Of a stretch of DNA of 64,000 bases, positions 1 to 8,181 are shown piece after piece (position 1 is the first letter of the stretch; each line of letters starts with the position of its first letter). The notes below the pieces were generated by a model. That model saw nothing but the letters and a program-made list of their open reading frames with translations. It was not told the DNA's origin and made no database searches. The position numbers were made by a program, and so were the translations under genes. The stretch comes from a beta proteobacterium AAP99 (lineage in GTDB: Bacteria; Pseudomonadota; Gammaproteobacteria; Burkholderiales; Burkholderiaceae_C): assembly GCA_001295775.1 (NCBI GenBank), contig LJIA01000001.1, positions 62,001 through 126,000 of the forward strand, in the 5' to 3' direction.

Positions 1-1
1 G

Positions 2-598
2 CGTCTGCCGGTCGCGCTCGTGTCGCGTCTCTGGGAGCCGAAGCACGCCGACAAGGTGGACACCGCGCTGCGGCAGTCGAATCTTGGTTTGACCATCGTA
101 CTGACCACGACCACAGGCTCATCCCGCCGGTTCCTTGGCCCTGGCATTGTCGTGGCGCTCGATGCCCTGGCTCATGAGGTAAATGGTCAGGTCTGCATTG
201 ATATGGCCAGGGTCGAGGGCGATGTGCGTCGCAGGCAAGCTGCAGCAGCAGCGACGGACATGCCAACCCTGATCAAAGAAGATGCTCGAAATGCCTTGCT
301 TGTCGGCCCTTGGCCGGAACCTTGGTCGCTGACGACGAAGGAATGGGTCGATGTCGTGGAATTGCTGGTGAACGCTTGGACAAGCAAAAAGCGTAAATGC
401 ACCAAGCTCCAACTCGAAGATGCTGCCGGGAAACAAATTCGTTCGATGAATGAGTTTTTCAGAGGTGCGCCGGAATGGTCTTCCTACATTCGAGGTGCCG
501 ATGGCAACAGCAAACCGCGCCTGTGGGAATTGAGTATTGGCGTTCCGGATTATCAGCACGCGACGGAATCCACTGGGGCGGAGACAGAAGTGGCTTGA
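2..598 (+). CDS. hypothetical protein, 3' part only (5' end outside window)
   Basis: The reading frame is open from the first full codon to the TGA at 596-598, giving 198 visible residues. A GTG at 20 could be read as a start, but coding continues upstream of it, so I treat the gene as truncated by the window. I do not recognise the family. The protein is soluble, with no membrane segment or signal peptide, and has a W/K-rich middle and an acidic C-terminus. It precedes the phage early operon on the same strand but is separated from it by about 100 bases with palindromes, so it may belong to the phage control region or to an upstream gene block. Confidence 0.5.
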   Translation, partial: RLPVALVSRLWEPKHADKVDTALRQSNLGLTIVLTTTTGSSRRFLGPGIVVALDALAHEVNGQVCIDMARVEGDVRRRQAAAAATDMPTLIKEDARNALLVGPWPEPWSLTTKEWVDVVELLVNAWTSKKRKCTKLQLEDAAGKQIRSMNEFFRGAPEWSSYIRGADGNSKPRLWELSIGVPDYQHATESTGAETEVA

Positions 599-614
599 GG
601 ATCAGGGCGTTGTA

Positions 615-659
615 ATTTCTGCGTGATTTCTGCGAGAAGACTGCGAAATATCGCAGTCT
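615..659. promoter_or_regulatory. candidate operator: 11-nt-spaced direct repeat plus 9-bp palindrome
   Basis: ATTTCTGCG occurs at 615-623 and again at 626-634, an 11-nt period, about one helical turn. It is followed by a perfect inverted repeat, AGACTGCGA (638-646) and TCGCAGTCT (651-659), around a 4-nt loop. There is no T-run after it, so a simple Rho-independent terminator is unlikely. Its place just upstream of the first early phage gene suggests a regulator-binding region, which is inference. Confidence 0.45.
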
Positions 660-675
660 GATATGCGAGGAAATA

Positions 676-702
676 GGAGCACTTCAACGAAAGGAGTGCT
701 CC
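676..702 (+). promoter_or_regulatory. 8-bp hairpin overlapping the ribosome binding site of the HTH gene
   Basis: GGAGCACT (676-683) and AGTGCTCC (695-702) form a perfect inverted repeat with an 11-nt loop. The Shine-Dalgarno AAGGAG (691-696) lies in the loop and the right arm, 8 nt before the ATG at 705. If the hairpin forms in the mRNA it would partly hide the ribosome binding site. That effect is inferred from sequence only. Confidence 0.4.
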
Positions 703-704
703 AA

Positions 705-968
705 ATGCAAAACCAAGTCCCATCTATTCAACCCGGCCGGAATATCACCCGGCCCATCCCGGGCGGTGTCACGCGCATCGCCCTTGACGAGAACGAGCTC
801 GCCGCCCGCTGGGGGCTCTCCGTCAAAACCCTGCGCCGCTGGCGGCAGGAACAGCTCGGCCCCATCTTCTGCAAGTTCGGGGCGCGCGTCACCTACCTCA
901 TCGCCGAAGTCGAGGCCTTCGAGCGGCGCGTTTCGCGCTACTCGACCTTCGCTCGTGCGTACCAGTGA
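705..968 (+). CDS. phage HTH DNA-binding protein (excisionase / helix-turn-helix 17-like)
   Basis: This 87-residue basic protein has a MerR/excisionase-like helix-turn-helix around residues 24-50, where LAARWGLSVKTLRRWRQEQLGP matches the usual pattern of a helix, a turn and a recognition helix rich in Arg and Trp. ATG 705 is preferred over an upstream in-frame ATG at 663 because AAGGAG sits 8 nt before it. It is the first gene of the early operon and is followed 11 nt later by the next gene. It may act as a transcriptional regulator or a replication accessory protein. The fold is fairly clear but the target is unknown. Confidence 0.65.
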   Translation: MQNQVPSIQPGRNITRPIPGGVTRIALDENELAARWGLSVKTLRRWRQEQLGPIFCKFGARVTYLIAEVEAFERRVSRYSTFARAYQ

Positions 969-979
969 GGAGGACGGCC

Positions 980-1462
980 ATGAGCGATCTGACCATCTTC
1001 CCCGCCGACATCGCCGAGATGTCCGTGAGCCAACTGGCCGCGTTGCCGCCCGAGCAGAAGCGCGAGGTCGACAAAAACCTCGACGCTGCCATCGACTGGC
1101 TCAAGAAGGCACGCACCAAGTTCGATGCCGCGCTGGATCAGTGCTACGGCGAGCAGGCCCGCGCCGCGCTGCGTGAATCTGGCCGCGACTTCGGCACAGC
1201 CCACATCAGCGACGGCCCGCTGCGCATCAAGTTCGAGCTGCCCAAGAAGATCAGCTGGAACCAGAAACAGTTGAGCGAAATCGCCGAGCGCATCGTGGCC
1301 TCCGGCGAAAAGGTCGAGGGCTACCTCGACATCAAGCTCGCTGTCTCCGAGTCCCGGTACACCAACTGGCCTCCGGCATTGCAACAGCAGTTCGCCGCTG
1401 CGCGCACGGTGGATTCAGGCAAGCCGTCCTTCACCCTGAGCACCGATGGGGGTGAAGCATGA
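980..1462 (+). CDS. phage hypothetical protein of the replication operon
   Basis: A 160-residue soluble protein with a helical, charged N-terminal half (coiled-coil-like around residues 25-60) and a mixed C-terminal half. I do not recognise a named domain. ATG 980 is chosen because GAGGAGG lies 7-13 nt upstream; the longer form starting at 965 lacks such a site. The stop overlaps the ATG of the following ATPase (ATGA at 1459-1462), so the two are probably translationally coupled. The neighbours suggest a role in phage DNA metabolism. Confidence 0.6.
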   Translation: MSDLTIFPADIAEMSVSQLAALPPEQKREVDKNLDAAIDWLKKARTKFDAALDQCYGEQARAALRESGRDFGTAHISDGPLRIKFELPKKISWNQKQLSEIAERIVASGEKVEGYLDIKLAVSESRYTNWPPALQQQFAAARTVDSGKPSFTLSTDGGEA

Positions 1463-2304
1463 AAAAGCTCCCCATCGTGTCCGCCGTAGAGCGCATGGCC
1501 GAGCGCAAGGGCGTGAAGCTGCTGATGCTGGGCAAATCCGGCATCGGCAAAACCTCCCGGCTCAAAGACCTCGACCCCGCCACCACCTTGTTCCTCGACA
1601 TCGAGGCAGGCGACTTGGCGGTGGCCGACTGGCCGGGCGACACCATCCGCCCGGCGTCCTGGCCTGAGAGCCGCGACTTCTTCGTGTTCCTCGCGGGCCC
1701 GGACAAGTCGCTGCCGCCGGAGAGCGCGTTCTCGCAGGCGCACTACGACCACGTCATCGAGAAGTTTGGCGATGCCACGCAGCTTGATCGTTACCAGACC
1801 TTCTTTCTGGACTCGATCACGCAGTTGTCACGCCAGTGCTTTGCGTGGTGCAAGACCCAGCCCGGCGCGGTCAGCGACCGTTCCGGCAAGCCTGATCTGC
1901 GTGCGGCCTACGGGCTGCTCGGCCAAGAAATGATCGGTGCCTTGACCCACCTGCAGCACGCACGGGGCAAGAACGTGGTGTTCGTTGCGATCCTCGACGA
2001 GCGCCTGGACGACTTCAACCGCAAGGTGTTCGTCCCGCAGATCGAGGGCAGCAAGACCAGCCTGGAGCTGCCCGGCATCGTCGACGAGGTCGTAACGCTG
2101 GCTGAGATCAAGGCCGAGGACGGCAGTTCCTACCGCGCCTTCGTCACGCACACCGTCAATCCCTACGCCTTCCCGGCCAAAGACCGCAGCGGTCGTCTCG
2201 ACCTGCTGGAGCCGCCGCATCTCGGCGCGCTGATCGCCAAGTGCGCGGGCTCTCTCCCTGCACCCAGCGTTGCCACCCAGAACACCACCGAATCCAAGGA
2301 GTAA
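1459..2304 (+). CDS. phage nucleotide-binding ATPase (AAA_24 / RecA-like P-loop)
   Basis: This 281-residue protein has a Walker A motif, GKSGIGKT at residues 25-32, and a Walker B-like segment FFLDS near residues 115-119. That layout fits the phage ATP-binding family often annotated AAA_24, which is RecA-like and found beside single-strand-binding or recombination genes. No membrane segments are seen. It is coupled to the upstream gene by an ATGA overlap and followed after 5 nt by a DUF669-like gene, a pairing common in phage recombination operons. A role in handling single-stranded DNA is inferred from family context. Confidence 0.8.
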   Translation: MKKLPIVSAVERMAERKGVKLLMLGKSGIGKTSRLKDLDPATTLFLDIEAGDLAVADWPGDTIRPASWPESRDFFVFLAGPDKSLPPESAFSQAHYDHVIEKFGDATQLDRYQTFFLDSITQLSRQCFAWCKTQPGAVSDRSGKPDLRAAYGLLGQEMIGALTHLQHARGKNVVFVAILDERLDDFNRKVFVPQIEGSKTSLELPGIVDEVVTLAEIKAEDGSSYRAFVTHTVNPYAFPAKDRSGRLDLLEPPHLGALIAKCAGSLPAPSVATQNTTESKE

Positions 2305-2309
2305 TCGCC

Positions 2310-2939
2310 ATGTCTTCCAACTATTTTGATTTTCAGGATGCCGACCCCCAACAGTCTGGCTTCGATTTGATCCCGAAGGGCGTCATTGCGCCAATGCGCA
2401 TGACTGTGAAACCGGGTGGCTATGACGACCAGAGCCAAGGATGGACGGGCGGCTACGCCACCCAGTCTTTCGACACTGGGGCCGTGTACCTCGCTGCGGA
2501 GTTTGTCGTCACTGGCGGTGACTACGCAAAGCGCAAGCTGTGGTCGAACATCGGGCTGTACTCCCCCAAGGGGCCGACCTGGGGCCAGATGGGGCGCAGC
2601 TTCATCCGCGCTGCACTCAACAGCGCCCGCAACGTCCACCCGCAGGACAACAGTCCGCAGGCCGCCGCCGCGCGCCGCATCACGGGCTTTCACGAACTCG
2701 ATGGTCTGGAGTTCCTGGCCCGCGTGGACATCGAGAAGGACAGCAAGGGCCAAGACCGCAACGTGGTCAAGGTCGCGGTCGAGCCTGACCACCCGGATTA
2801 CGCCAAGTTGATGGGTGTTCCGGTCAAGGCGAATCCCGGTGGTGGCAATTCCGGCGCTCCGGCGCAGGCAGCACCAGCGTTTCAAGCGCCAGCCCCGCAA
2901 CGCGCACCAGTGACGGGCAAACCGTCCTGGGCTCAATGA
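2310..2939 (+). CDS. DUF669-like phage protein, putative ssDNA-binding/recombination partner
   Basis: A 209-residue protein with a beta-rich body containing the segment GDYAKRKLWSNIGLYSPKG, which resembles the G-x-K-x-W-x-x-F/I-x-L core of DUF669 proteins encoded next to AAA_24 ATPases. The last 40 residues are a low-complexity Ala/Pro/Gly linker ending in KPSWAQ, reminiscent of the flexible tails of single-strand-binding proteins but without the acidic tip. ATG 2310 with AAGGAG upstream is preferred over the in-frame ATG at 2241, which lies inside the previous gene. The family call is tentative. Confidence 0.55.
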   Translation: MSSNYFDFQDADPQQSGFDLIPKGVIAPMRMTVKPGGYDDQSQGWTGGYATQSFDTGAVYLAAEFVVTGGDYAKRKLWSNIGLYSPKGPTWGQMGRSFIRAALNSARNVHPQDNSPQAAAARRITGFHELDGLEFLARVDIEKDSKGQDRNVVKVAVEPDHPDYAKLMGVPVKANPGGGNSGAPAQAAPAFQAPAPQRAPVTGKPSWAQ

Positions 2940-2949
2940 GGAGGCCGCC

Positions 2950-3804
2950 ATGAACGCAAATCTTCACACAGCCAGCCACTACGGAATCGTCCGATTTGAC
3001 GATCTCGAATGCGAAGCGGTCGTGCTCACCACCGGTGAGCGCGGCTACGTCCGCAAGGAACTTGCCAGACTGCTCGGCTTCCACGAGTCGCACAAGGGTG
3101 GCCGTTTTGCCCGATTTCTGGCTGAAATCGCACCTAACTCATTGTCACTATTGGAGAAAACGTCCGGGCCGATTTTGCTGCCGTCGGGCCGTCAAACGCA
3201 GTTCTTCCCAGCAGGCATCATTGCCGATGTCGCCTCCGCCGTGGTGAATGCAGCCATCACTGGCTCGCTGCACCGTGCCCGCCAGGGCATCGTCGGCAAC
3301 TGTCTGACGATCATGCGTTCGCTGGCCACCACCGGCGAAGTCGCATTGATCGACGAAGCGACAGGTTTTCAGCACCACCGTGCACCGGACGCATTGCAGG
3401 AGTTGATCTCCAAGCTGCTGCGCCAGTCGTGCTCTTCGTGGGAGCGCCGCTTCCACCCGGACTACTACCGCGCCCTCTACCGGCTGTTCGGCTGGAAGTA
3501 CCAGGGCCACGACCAGAACCCGCCCCACGTTGTCGGCCAGATCACGCAGCGCTGGGTCTATGGGCCAGTACTGCCCTCCACACTGATCGACGAGATCCGC
3601 GCCCGCAAGGGCATCTCGCAGAAGCACCACCAGTGGCTGTCCGATCAGGGCCTCGCCCGTCTGGAAACGCAGATTCACGCGGTCACCGCCATTGCGCGCA
3701 GCTCGACCTGCTACCGCGACTTCGACCGCCGCTGCGAGGCGGCCTTCGCGGGCGGCTCGCTGCAGTTGGCGCTGCTTGCCGAAGACTTTGAGGAGGTGGC
3801 GTGA
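2950..3804 (+). CDS. P63C domain-containing phage protein
   Basis: A 284-residue protein. The C-terminal half holds the P63C signature: a RRFHPDYYRALYRLFGW-type segment, then VGQITQRWVYGPVLPSTLIDEIR. The N-terminal part looks like a small DNA- or protein-binding region found in related phage antirepressor-like proteins. P63C proteins are phage-encoded and of unknown biochemical function. The start follows GAGG with short spacing. Its stop overlaps the GTG start of the next gene (GTGA, 3801-3804), placing it inside the coupled early operon. Confidence 0.75.
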   Translation: MNANLHTASHYGIVRFDDLECEAVVLTTGERGYVRKELARLLGFHESHKGGRFARFLAEIAPNSLSLLEKTSGPILLPSGRQTQFFPAGIIADVASAVVNAAITGSLHRARQGIVGNCLTIMRSLATTGEVALIDEATGFQHHRAPDALQELISKLLRQSCSSWERRFHPDYYRALYRLFGWKYQGHDQNPPHVVGQITQRWVYGPVLPSTLIDEIRARKGISQKHHQWLSDQGLARLETQIHAVTAIARSSTCYRDFDRRCEAAFAGGSLQLALLAEDFEEVA

Positions 3805-4289
3805 AATGCTGGGTCTGCAAACGACAGGCCCGGGGATTCGGCCACACCGACAACCGACACGGAGTCGGCGATCCCCGGCGCTACCCCATCGACTGGGTGT
3901 TCTGCTCGCAACGCTGCCAGACCGCGTTCCACGCGATGTACGGCAACTGGCTGCGGGCCAAGGAAGGTCGCACCGACATCAAGGGGGTCGCCATGATCGA
4001 TCCGTCTGATGTCGAACTGGCCGCAATGCGCAAGTGCCTCAAGTCCTTCGGCGAGGCTGCAGGCGAGATCGGCTTCACCAAGCCGCTCGGTGACTACTCC
4101 GAAGCCGAGGCGCTGCAGGTGATCGATGCCATCGTCACTTGCTACACCGAGGCGATGGTCGAGCACCACGAGGTGAGCAAGTACCCGCCGGTGCGCGGCA
4201 TGACGCCGATGCCCGACCCCATGACGCCGACTTCAGCCAATCCGTTCGCGGATATGGAAGACGACCTGCCTTGGGAGACGACGCCATGA
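3801..4289 (+). CDS. DUF6511-type zinc-finger phage protein
   Basis: A 162-residue protein beginning with CWVCKRQARGFGH and a second cysteine pair in WVFCSQRCQ. Cys3, Cys6, Cys35 and Cys39 form a likely zinc site, the pattern of DUF6511 proteins of Burkholderiales and related phages. The rest is helical and ends in an acidic, proline-rich tail. The start is GTG at 3801 with AGGAGG a few bases upstream, overlapping the preceding stop. Its stop overlaps the ATG of the nuclease gene downstream. Function is unknown; a nucleic-acid role is inferred from the operon. Confidence 0.7.
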   Translation: MKCWVCKRQARGFGHTDNRHGVGDPRRYPIDWVFCSQRCQTAFHAMYGNWLRAKEGRTDIKGVAMIDPSDVELAAMRKCLKSFGEAAGEIGFTKPLGDYSEAEALQVIDAIVTCYTEAMVEHHEVSKYPPVRGMTPMPDPMTPTSANPFADMEDDLPWETTP

Positions 4290-5023
4290 TGGACTTCAAC
4301 TCCACTTCGAGCATCTCGGGCCAGATCACCGCCCTGGTCGACGCCGGGATGCAGCAGGCTCGCGCCAAGCAGTCCGAACGCCAGTACCTCGGTGCCTCGC
4401 GTCTGGGCGTGGCCTGCGAACGTGCGTTGCAGTTCGAATACGCCAAGGCTCCCATCGATCACGGGCGGGACATTCAGGGCCGGATGCTGCGCATCTTCGA
4501 GCGCGGCCACGTCAACGAGCAATGCACCGTTGCTTGGCTGCGGGATGCGGGCTTCGATCTGCGCACCCACAAACCGAGCGGTGAGCAGTTCGGTTTTTCG
4601 GTCGCCGACGGCCGCCTGCAGGGCCACATCGACGGCGTCATCGTCGGTGGCCCGGAGGGCTTCGCCTATCCGGCGCTCTGGGAAAACAAGTGCCTGGGCT
4701 CAAAGTCCTGGCGCGATCTGGAGAAGAACCGGCTCGCCGTGGCCAAGCCCGTCTACGCCGCGCAGGTGGCGATCTACCAAGCCTATCTCGAATTGCACGA
4801 GTACCCGGCGATCTTCACGGCGATCAACGCCGACACGATGGAGATCTACGCCGAGCTCGTGCCCTTTGACGCAGCCCTGGCCCAACGCATGTCGGATCGG
4901 GCGGTGAAGGTCATCACGGCGACCGAGGCCGGAGAACTCCTGCCGCGCGCCTTTGTTGATCCGACCCATTTCGAATGCCGGATGTGCGCTTGGCAAGACC
5001 GCTGCTGGAGGACACAAGCATGA
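4286..5023 (+). CDS. PD-(D/E)XK nuclease, Cas4/AddB-like with predicted Fe-S cluster
   Basis: A 245-residue nuclease. The PD-(D/E)XK core is visible as GHIDG with Asp116 and WENK with Glu133 and Lys135. Four cysteines fit the iron-sulfur clamp of Cas4 and AddB nucleases: Cys44 near the N-terminus (ACERAL) and Cys231, Cys234 and Cys240 in C-x2-C-x5-C at the extreme C-terminus. No CRISPR array or cas1/cas2 is nearby, so a phage recombination exonuclease is more likely than a CRISPR role. ATG 4286 overlaps the preceding stop (ATGA), and the stop overlaps the next ATG. Confidence 0.8.
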   Translation: MMDFNSTSSISGQITALVDAGMQQARAKQSERQYLGASRLGVACERALQFEYAKAPIDHGRDIQGRMLRIFERGHVNEQCTVAWLRDAGFDLRTHKPSGEQFGFSVADGRLQGHIDGVIVGGPEGFAYPALWENKCLGSKSWRDLEKNRLAVAKPVYAAQVAIYQAYLELHEYPAIFTAINADTMEIYAELVPFDAALAQRMSDRAVKVITATEAGELLPRAFVDPTHFECRMCAWQDRCWRTQA

Positions 5024-5274
5024 CCGACAACAACACTCCGGCCATCGGCATCGAACCGATGATCGACGCCAAGCAGGCGGCCGCCGCCTTGCGCCTGCCG
5101 TACTACTGGTTCGCCGACCACGCGATGCGCACCAAGTACCGGATTCCGCACTACCTGATGGGCGGTCTGGTGCGCTACCGACTGTCCGAACTTTCCGCGT
5201 GGGCCACGCGCAGCACCGCCGTCCAGAGTCGTGATGCCCAGGACGCGGACGCACCTGTCGAGGGAGCCGAATGA
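5020..5274 (+). CDS. small HTH DNA-binding protein (excisionase-like)
   Basis: An 84-residue protein with a helix-turn-helix around residues 15-55 (DAKQAAAALRLPYYWF, then KYRIPHYLMGGLVRYRLSELSAW), the usual layout of short HTH_17/excisionase-like phage proteins. ATG 5020 overlaps the nuclease stop codon, and the stop overlaps the primase ATG, so it sits between two replication genes. A replication-initiation or origin-binding role is possible but only inferred. Confidence 0.65.
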   Translation: MTDNNTPAIGIEPMIDAKQAAAALRLPYYWFADHAMRTKYRIPHYLMGGLVRYRLSELSAWATRSTAVQSRDAQDADAPVEGAE

Positions 5275-7562
5275 TCGACTTCAACGACACAACACAGCCT
5301 GCAGAACACAACCGGGAATCTGAGCGCGATGAGATCCGCGCCGATCTGCTTGCGCGTCTGGAATCGGTGCTGACCACGATGTTCCCGGCGGGCAAGAAGC
5401 GCCGGGGCAAGTTCCTGATCGGCGACATCCTCGGCAGCCCGGGCGACAGCCTCGAGGTGGTGCTTGAAGGTGAGAAGGCCGGTCTGTGGACGGATCGTGC
5501 GACCGGTGACGGCGGCGACATCTTTGCGCTGATCGCGGCCTACCTCGGCGCGAATGTTCACACCGATTTCCCTCGGGTATTGGATGAAGCCGCCGATCTG
5601 CTTGGACGCGTTCGCTCTGTGCCGGTACGCAAGGCAAAGAAGGAAGCCCCGGTCGACGACCTCGGCCCGGCCACGGCCAAGTGGGACTATTTCGACGCGG
5701 CTGGCAAGCTGATCGCCGTCGTCTACCGCTATGACCCGCCCGGCGGCAAGAAGGAATTCCGCCCGTGGGATGCCAAGCGCCGCAAGATGGCACCGCCCGA
5801 GCCGCGACCTCTCTACAACCAACCGGGTCTGGCCACCGCCAACCACGTCGTTCTGGTCGAGGGCGAGAAGTGCGCGCAGGCCTTGATGGCCAGCGGTGTT
5901 GTGGCGACCACGGCCATGCACGGGGCCAATGCCCCGGTCGACAAGACCGACTGGTCGCCATTGGCTGGCAAGTCGGTGCTGATCTGGCCCGACCGCGATG
6001 CGCCGGGGTGGGACTACGCCGACCGCGCGTCACAAGCGATCCTGCACGCGGGCGCGACCACCGTCGCCATCCTCATGCCACCCGACGACAAACCGGAGGG
6101 CTGGGACGCCGCCGATGCCATTCCCGAAGGCTTCGATGTCGGCGGCTTTTTGGCCGTCGGCGAGCGGATGCCGGTGATGCGCTCGGTCGAGGAAACGCCA
6201 TCACCTGACTTGCTGACCGGCATCGACTGGACGACCGAGGATGGTTTATCCACGGCCTTCACCCGGCGCTATGGCGAGGACTGGCGTTACTGCGCGCTCT
6301 GGGGCAAATGGCTGGTCTGGACGGGGGTGCGCTGGAATCCCGATCAGGTGCTGTACGTGTCGCATCTCTCCAGGGGCATCTGCCGCAATGCATCGTTGAA
6401 AGCGGACAACCCGAGGCTCAAGGGCAAGCTGGCCAGTTCCGCCACGATCTCCTCGGTCGAGAAGATCGCGCGCTCCGACCCGAAGCACGCATCCACCGCT
6501 GAGGAATGGGACGCTGACGTCTGGGCGCTCAACACCCCCGGTGGCGTGGTCGATCTGCGCACCGGCCGGATGCGCCCGCACCGGCGCGACGACCGCATGA
6601 CCAAGGTGACCACGGCCACGCCGTTGGGCAATCCGGACAGCGCCTGCCCAACGTGGCGAGCGTTCCTGATGGACGTCACCGGTGGCGATGCCGAGCTGAT
6701 GGCCTACCTGCAGTTGATGGTTGGCTACTGCCTGACGGGCGTGACCAGCGAACACGCGCTGTTCTTCCTGTACGGCACGGGCGCGAATGGCAAGTCGGTG
6801 TTCGTCAACGTGCTGACCACCATTCTGGGTGACTACGCGGCCAACGCGCCGATGGACACCTTCATGGAGGCGCGCACCGACCGGCATCCGACCGATCTTG
6901 CGGGCCTGCGCGGCGCACGCTTTGTGTCGTCCATCGAAACCGAGCAAGGACGGCGCTGGAACGAGTCCAAGGTCAAGGCCATCACCGGTGGCGACAAGGT
7001 GTCAGCGCGCTTCATGCGCCAGGACTTCTTCGAGTACGTGCCGCAGTTCAAGTTGGTGATCGCGGGCAACCACAAGCCCTCGATCCGCAACGTGGACGAG
7101 GCGATGAAGCGGCGACTGCATCTGATCCCCTTCACGGTGACGATTCCGCCCGAGCGCCGCGATGGCAGGCTGACCGAGAAGCTGCTCAAAGAGCGCGATG
7201 GAATTCTGGCGTGGGCCGTTGATGGCTGCAGCCGCTGGCAACGCCAGGGCTTGAAACCGCCCGCCAGCGTGGTGTCGGCGACCGAGGAGTATTTCGAGGC
7301 CGAGGATGCGCTCGGGCAGTGGATCGAAGAACGCTGCCTGCTGGCCAAGTCCCACCGCGAAGGCGTCTCCGAACTGTTCGCCGACTGGCGCGAATGGGCC
7401 GAGCGCGCGGGCGAGTACGTGGGCTCGGTCAAACGCTTCTCGGAGCTGATGGCGACCCGCAAGTTCGAGAAGTGTCGGCTGACCGGAGGGGCTCGCGGCA
7501 TCACGGGCATGGCCCTCAGGCCCAAGGCGTACAGCCATGCCTACCCCTACCGCGATGACTGA
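5271..7562 (+). CDS. phage primase-helicase (Toprim + D5/P4-family helicase)
   Basis: This 763-residue protein is the core replication enzyme. An N-terminal region (about 1-110) resembles a primase DNA-binding domain but lacks zinc-ligand cysteines. A Toprim domain follows: VVLVEGEK near residues 193-200 supplies the catalytic Glu, and IWPDRDAPG near 238-246 the Asp pair. A D5_N/P4-type helicase domain comes next, with Walker A YGTGANGKSV near residues 500-508. The combination fits P4-alpha-like enzymes that make primers and unwind DNA. It is coupled by ATGA to the HTH gene and is followed by a large dyad element that may be its origin. Confidence 0.85.
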   Translation: MIDFNDTTQPAEHNRESERDEIRADLLARLESVLTTMFPAGKKRRGKFLIGDILGSPGDSLEVVLEGEKAGLWTDRATGDGGDIFALIAAYLGANVHTDFPRVLDEAADLLGRVRSVPVRKAKKEAPVDDLGPATAKWDYFDAAGKLIAVVYRYDPPGGKKEFRPWDAKRRKMAPPEPRPLYNQPGLATANHVVLVEGEKCAQALMASGVVATTAMHGANAPVDKTDWSPLAGKSVLIWPDRDAPGWDYADRASQAILHAGATTVAILMPPDDKPEGWDAADAIPEGFDVGGFLAVGERMPVMRSVEETPSPDLLTGIDWTTEDGLSTAFTRRYGEDWRYCALWGKWLVWTGVRWNPDQVLYVSHLSRGICRNASLKADNPRLKGKLASSATISSVEKIARSDPKHASTAEEWDADVWALNTPGGVVDLRTGRMRPHRRDDRMTKVTTATPLGNPDSACPTWRAFLMDVTGGDAELMAYLQLMVGYCLTGVTSEHALFFLYGTGANGKSVFVNVLTTILGDYAANAPMDTFMEARTDRHPTDLAGLRGARFVSSIETEQGRRWNESKVKAITGGDKVSARFMRQDFFEYVPQFKLVIAGNHKPSIRNVDEAMKRRLHLIPFTVTIPPERRDGRLTEKLLKERDGILAWAVDGCSRWQRQGLKPPASVVSATEEYFEAEDALGQWIEERCLLAKSHREGVSELFADWREWAERAGEYVGSVKRFSELMATRKFEKCRLTGGARGITGMALRPKAYSHAYPYRDD

Positions 7563-7715
7563 CCCCAATTCAACAGAAACGGGGCGAGTGACGGATTTGA
7601 CGGGTTTCCTGATTAACGCGCTACACGTGCGCGCACGTAAAGGACGTTATGCCAATAACCCGTCGCATCCGTCACTCGCCGACCCCGAATAAGCAGATAC
7701 CTGGAGCAATTGACG
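7561..7715. repeat. 98-nt dyad-symmetric element with flanking direct repeats; candidate replication origin
   Basis: Outer arms at 7583-7606 and 7657-7680 are inverted repeats matching at 22 of 24 positions. Exactly at their centre (7625-7638) is a perfect 14-bp palindrome, ACGTGCGCGCACGT, and the intervening 18-nt segments share further matches such as TAACG. The whole is bracketed by imperfect direct repeats at 7561-7580 and 7681-7700 (15 of 20 identical, both starting GACCCC). There is no T-run and no convincing ORF. The location directly after the primase-helicase gene suggests an origin or a structured RNA; this is inference. Confidence 0.55.
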
Positions 7716-8180
7716 ATGAACACGACGATCCTGGCCCTTGATCTGGGCACACACACCGGGTGGGCACTGCAGCACCTGGACGGCACCATCACCAGCGGCA
7801 CCGAGCACTTCAAGCCGCAGCGATTCGAGGGCGGCGGCATGCGCTTTCTCCGATTCAAGCGCTGGCTCAATGAACTGCTGTCGGCCAGCAATCACATCAA
7901 CGCTGTGTTCTTCGAGGAGGTTCGACGGCACGCGGGCGTGGACGCGGCGCATGCCTATGGCGGCTTCATGGGGCACCTGACCGCGTGGTGTGAGCATCAC
8001 AACATCCCGTACCAGGGCGTTCCGGTCGGCACGATCAAGAAGCACGCGACCGGCAAGGGCAATGCGGGCAAGGACGAAGTGATCGCGTCCGTTCGCGAGC
8101 GTGGCCACGCCCCGACCGACGACAACGAAGCCGACGCGCTGGCCCTGCTGCACTGGGCCGTCGAGACGCAGGAGGTGTGA
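7716..8180 (+). CDS. RuvC-like phage Holliday junction resolvase
   Basis: A 154-residue protein with the RNase H-fold acidic residues of RuvC-type resolvases: Asp9 in ILALDLGTHTGWA, Glu67/Glu68 in VFFEEV, and the C-terminal DNEADALALL near residues 135-145. In phages such enzymes cut four-way junctions during recombination and before packaging. ATG 7716 is preferred over TTG 7710 because CTGGAG lies 9-15 nt upstream of it. It begins just after the dyad element and is followed after 1 nt by a small ORF. Confidence 0.8.
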   Translation: MNTTILALDLGTHTGWALQHLDGTITSGTEHFKPQRFEGGGMRFLRFKRWLNELLSASNHINAVFFEEVRRHAGVDAAHAYGGFMGHLTAWCEHHNIPYQGVPVGTIKKHATGKGNAGKDEVIASVRERGHAPTDDNEADALALLHWAVETQEV

Positions 8181-8181
8181 C

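Noticed and set aside
4286-5023. CRISPR-associated Cas4
   Set aside because: No CRISPR repeats, cas1 or cas2 in the window; the neighbours are phage recombination genes.
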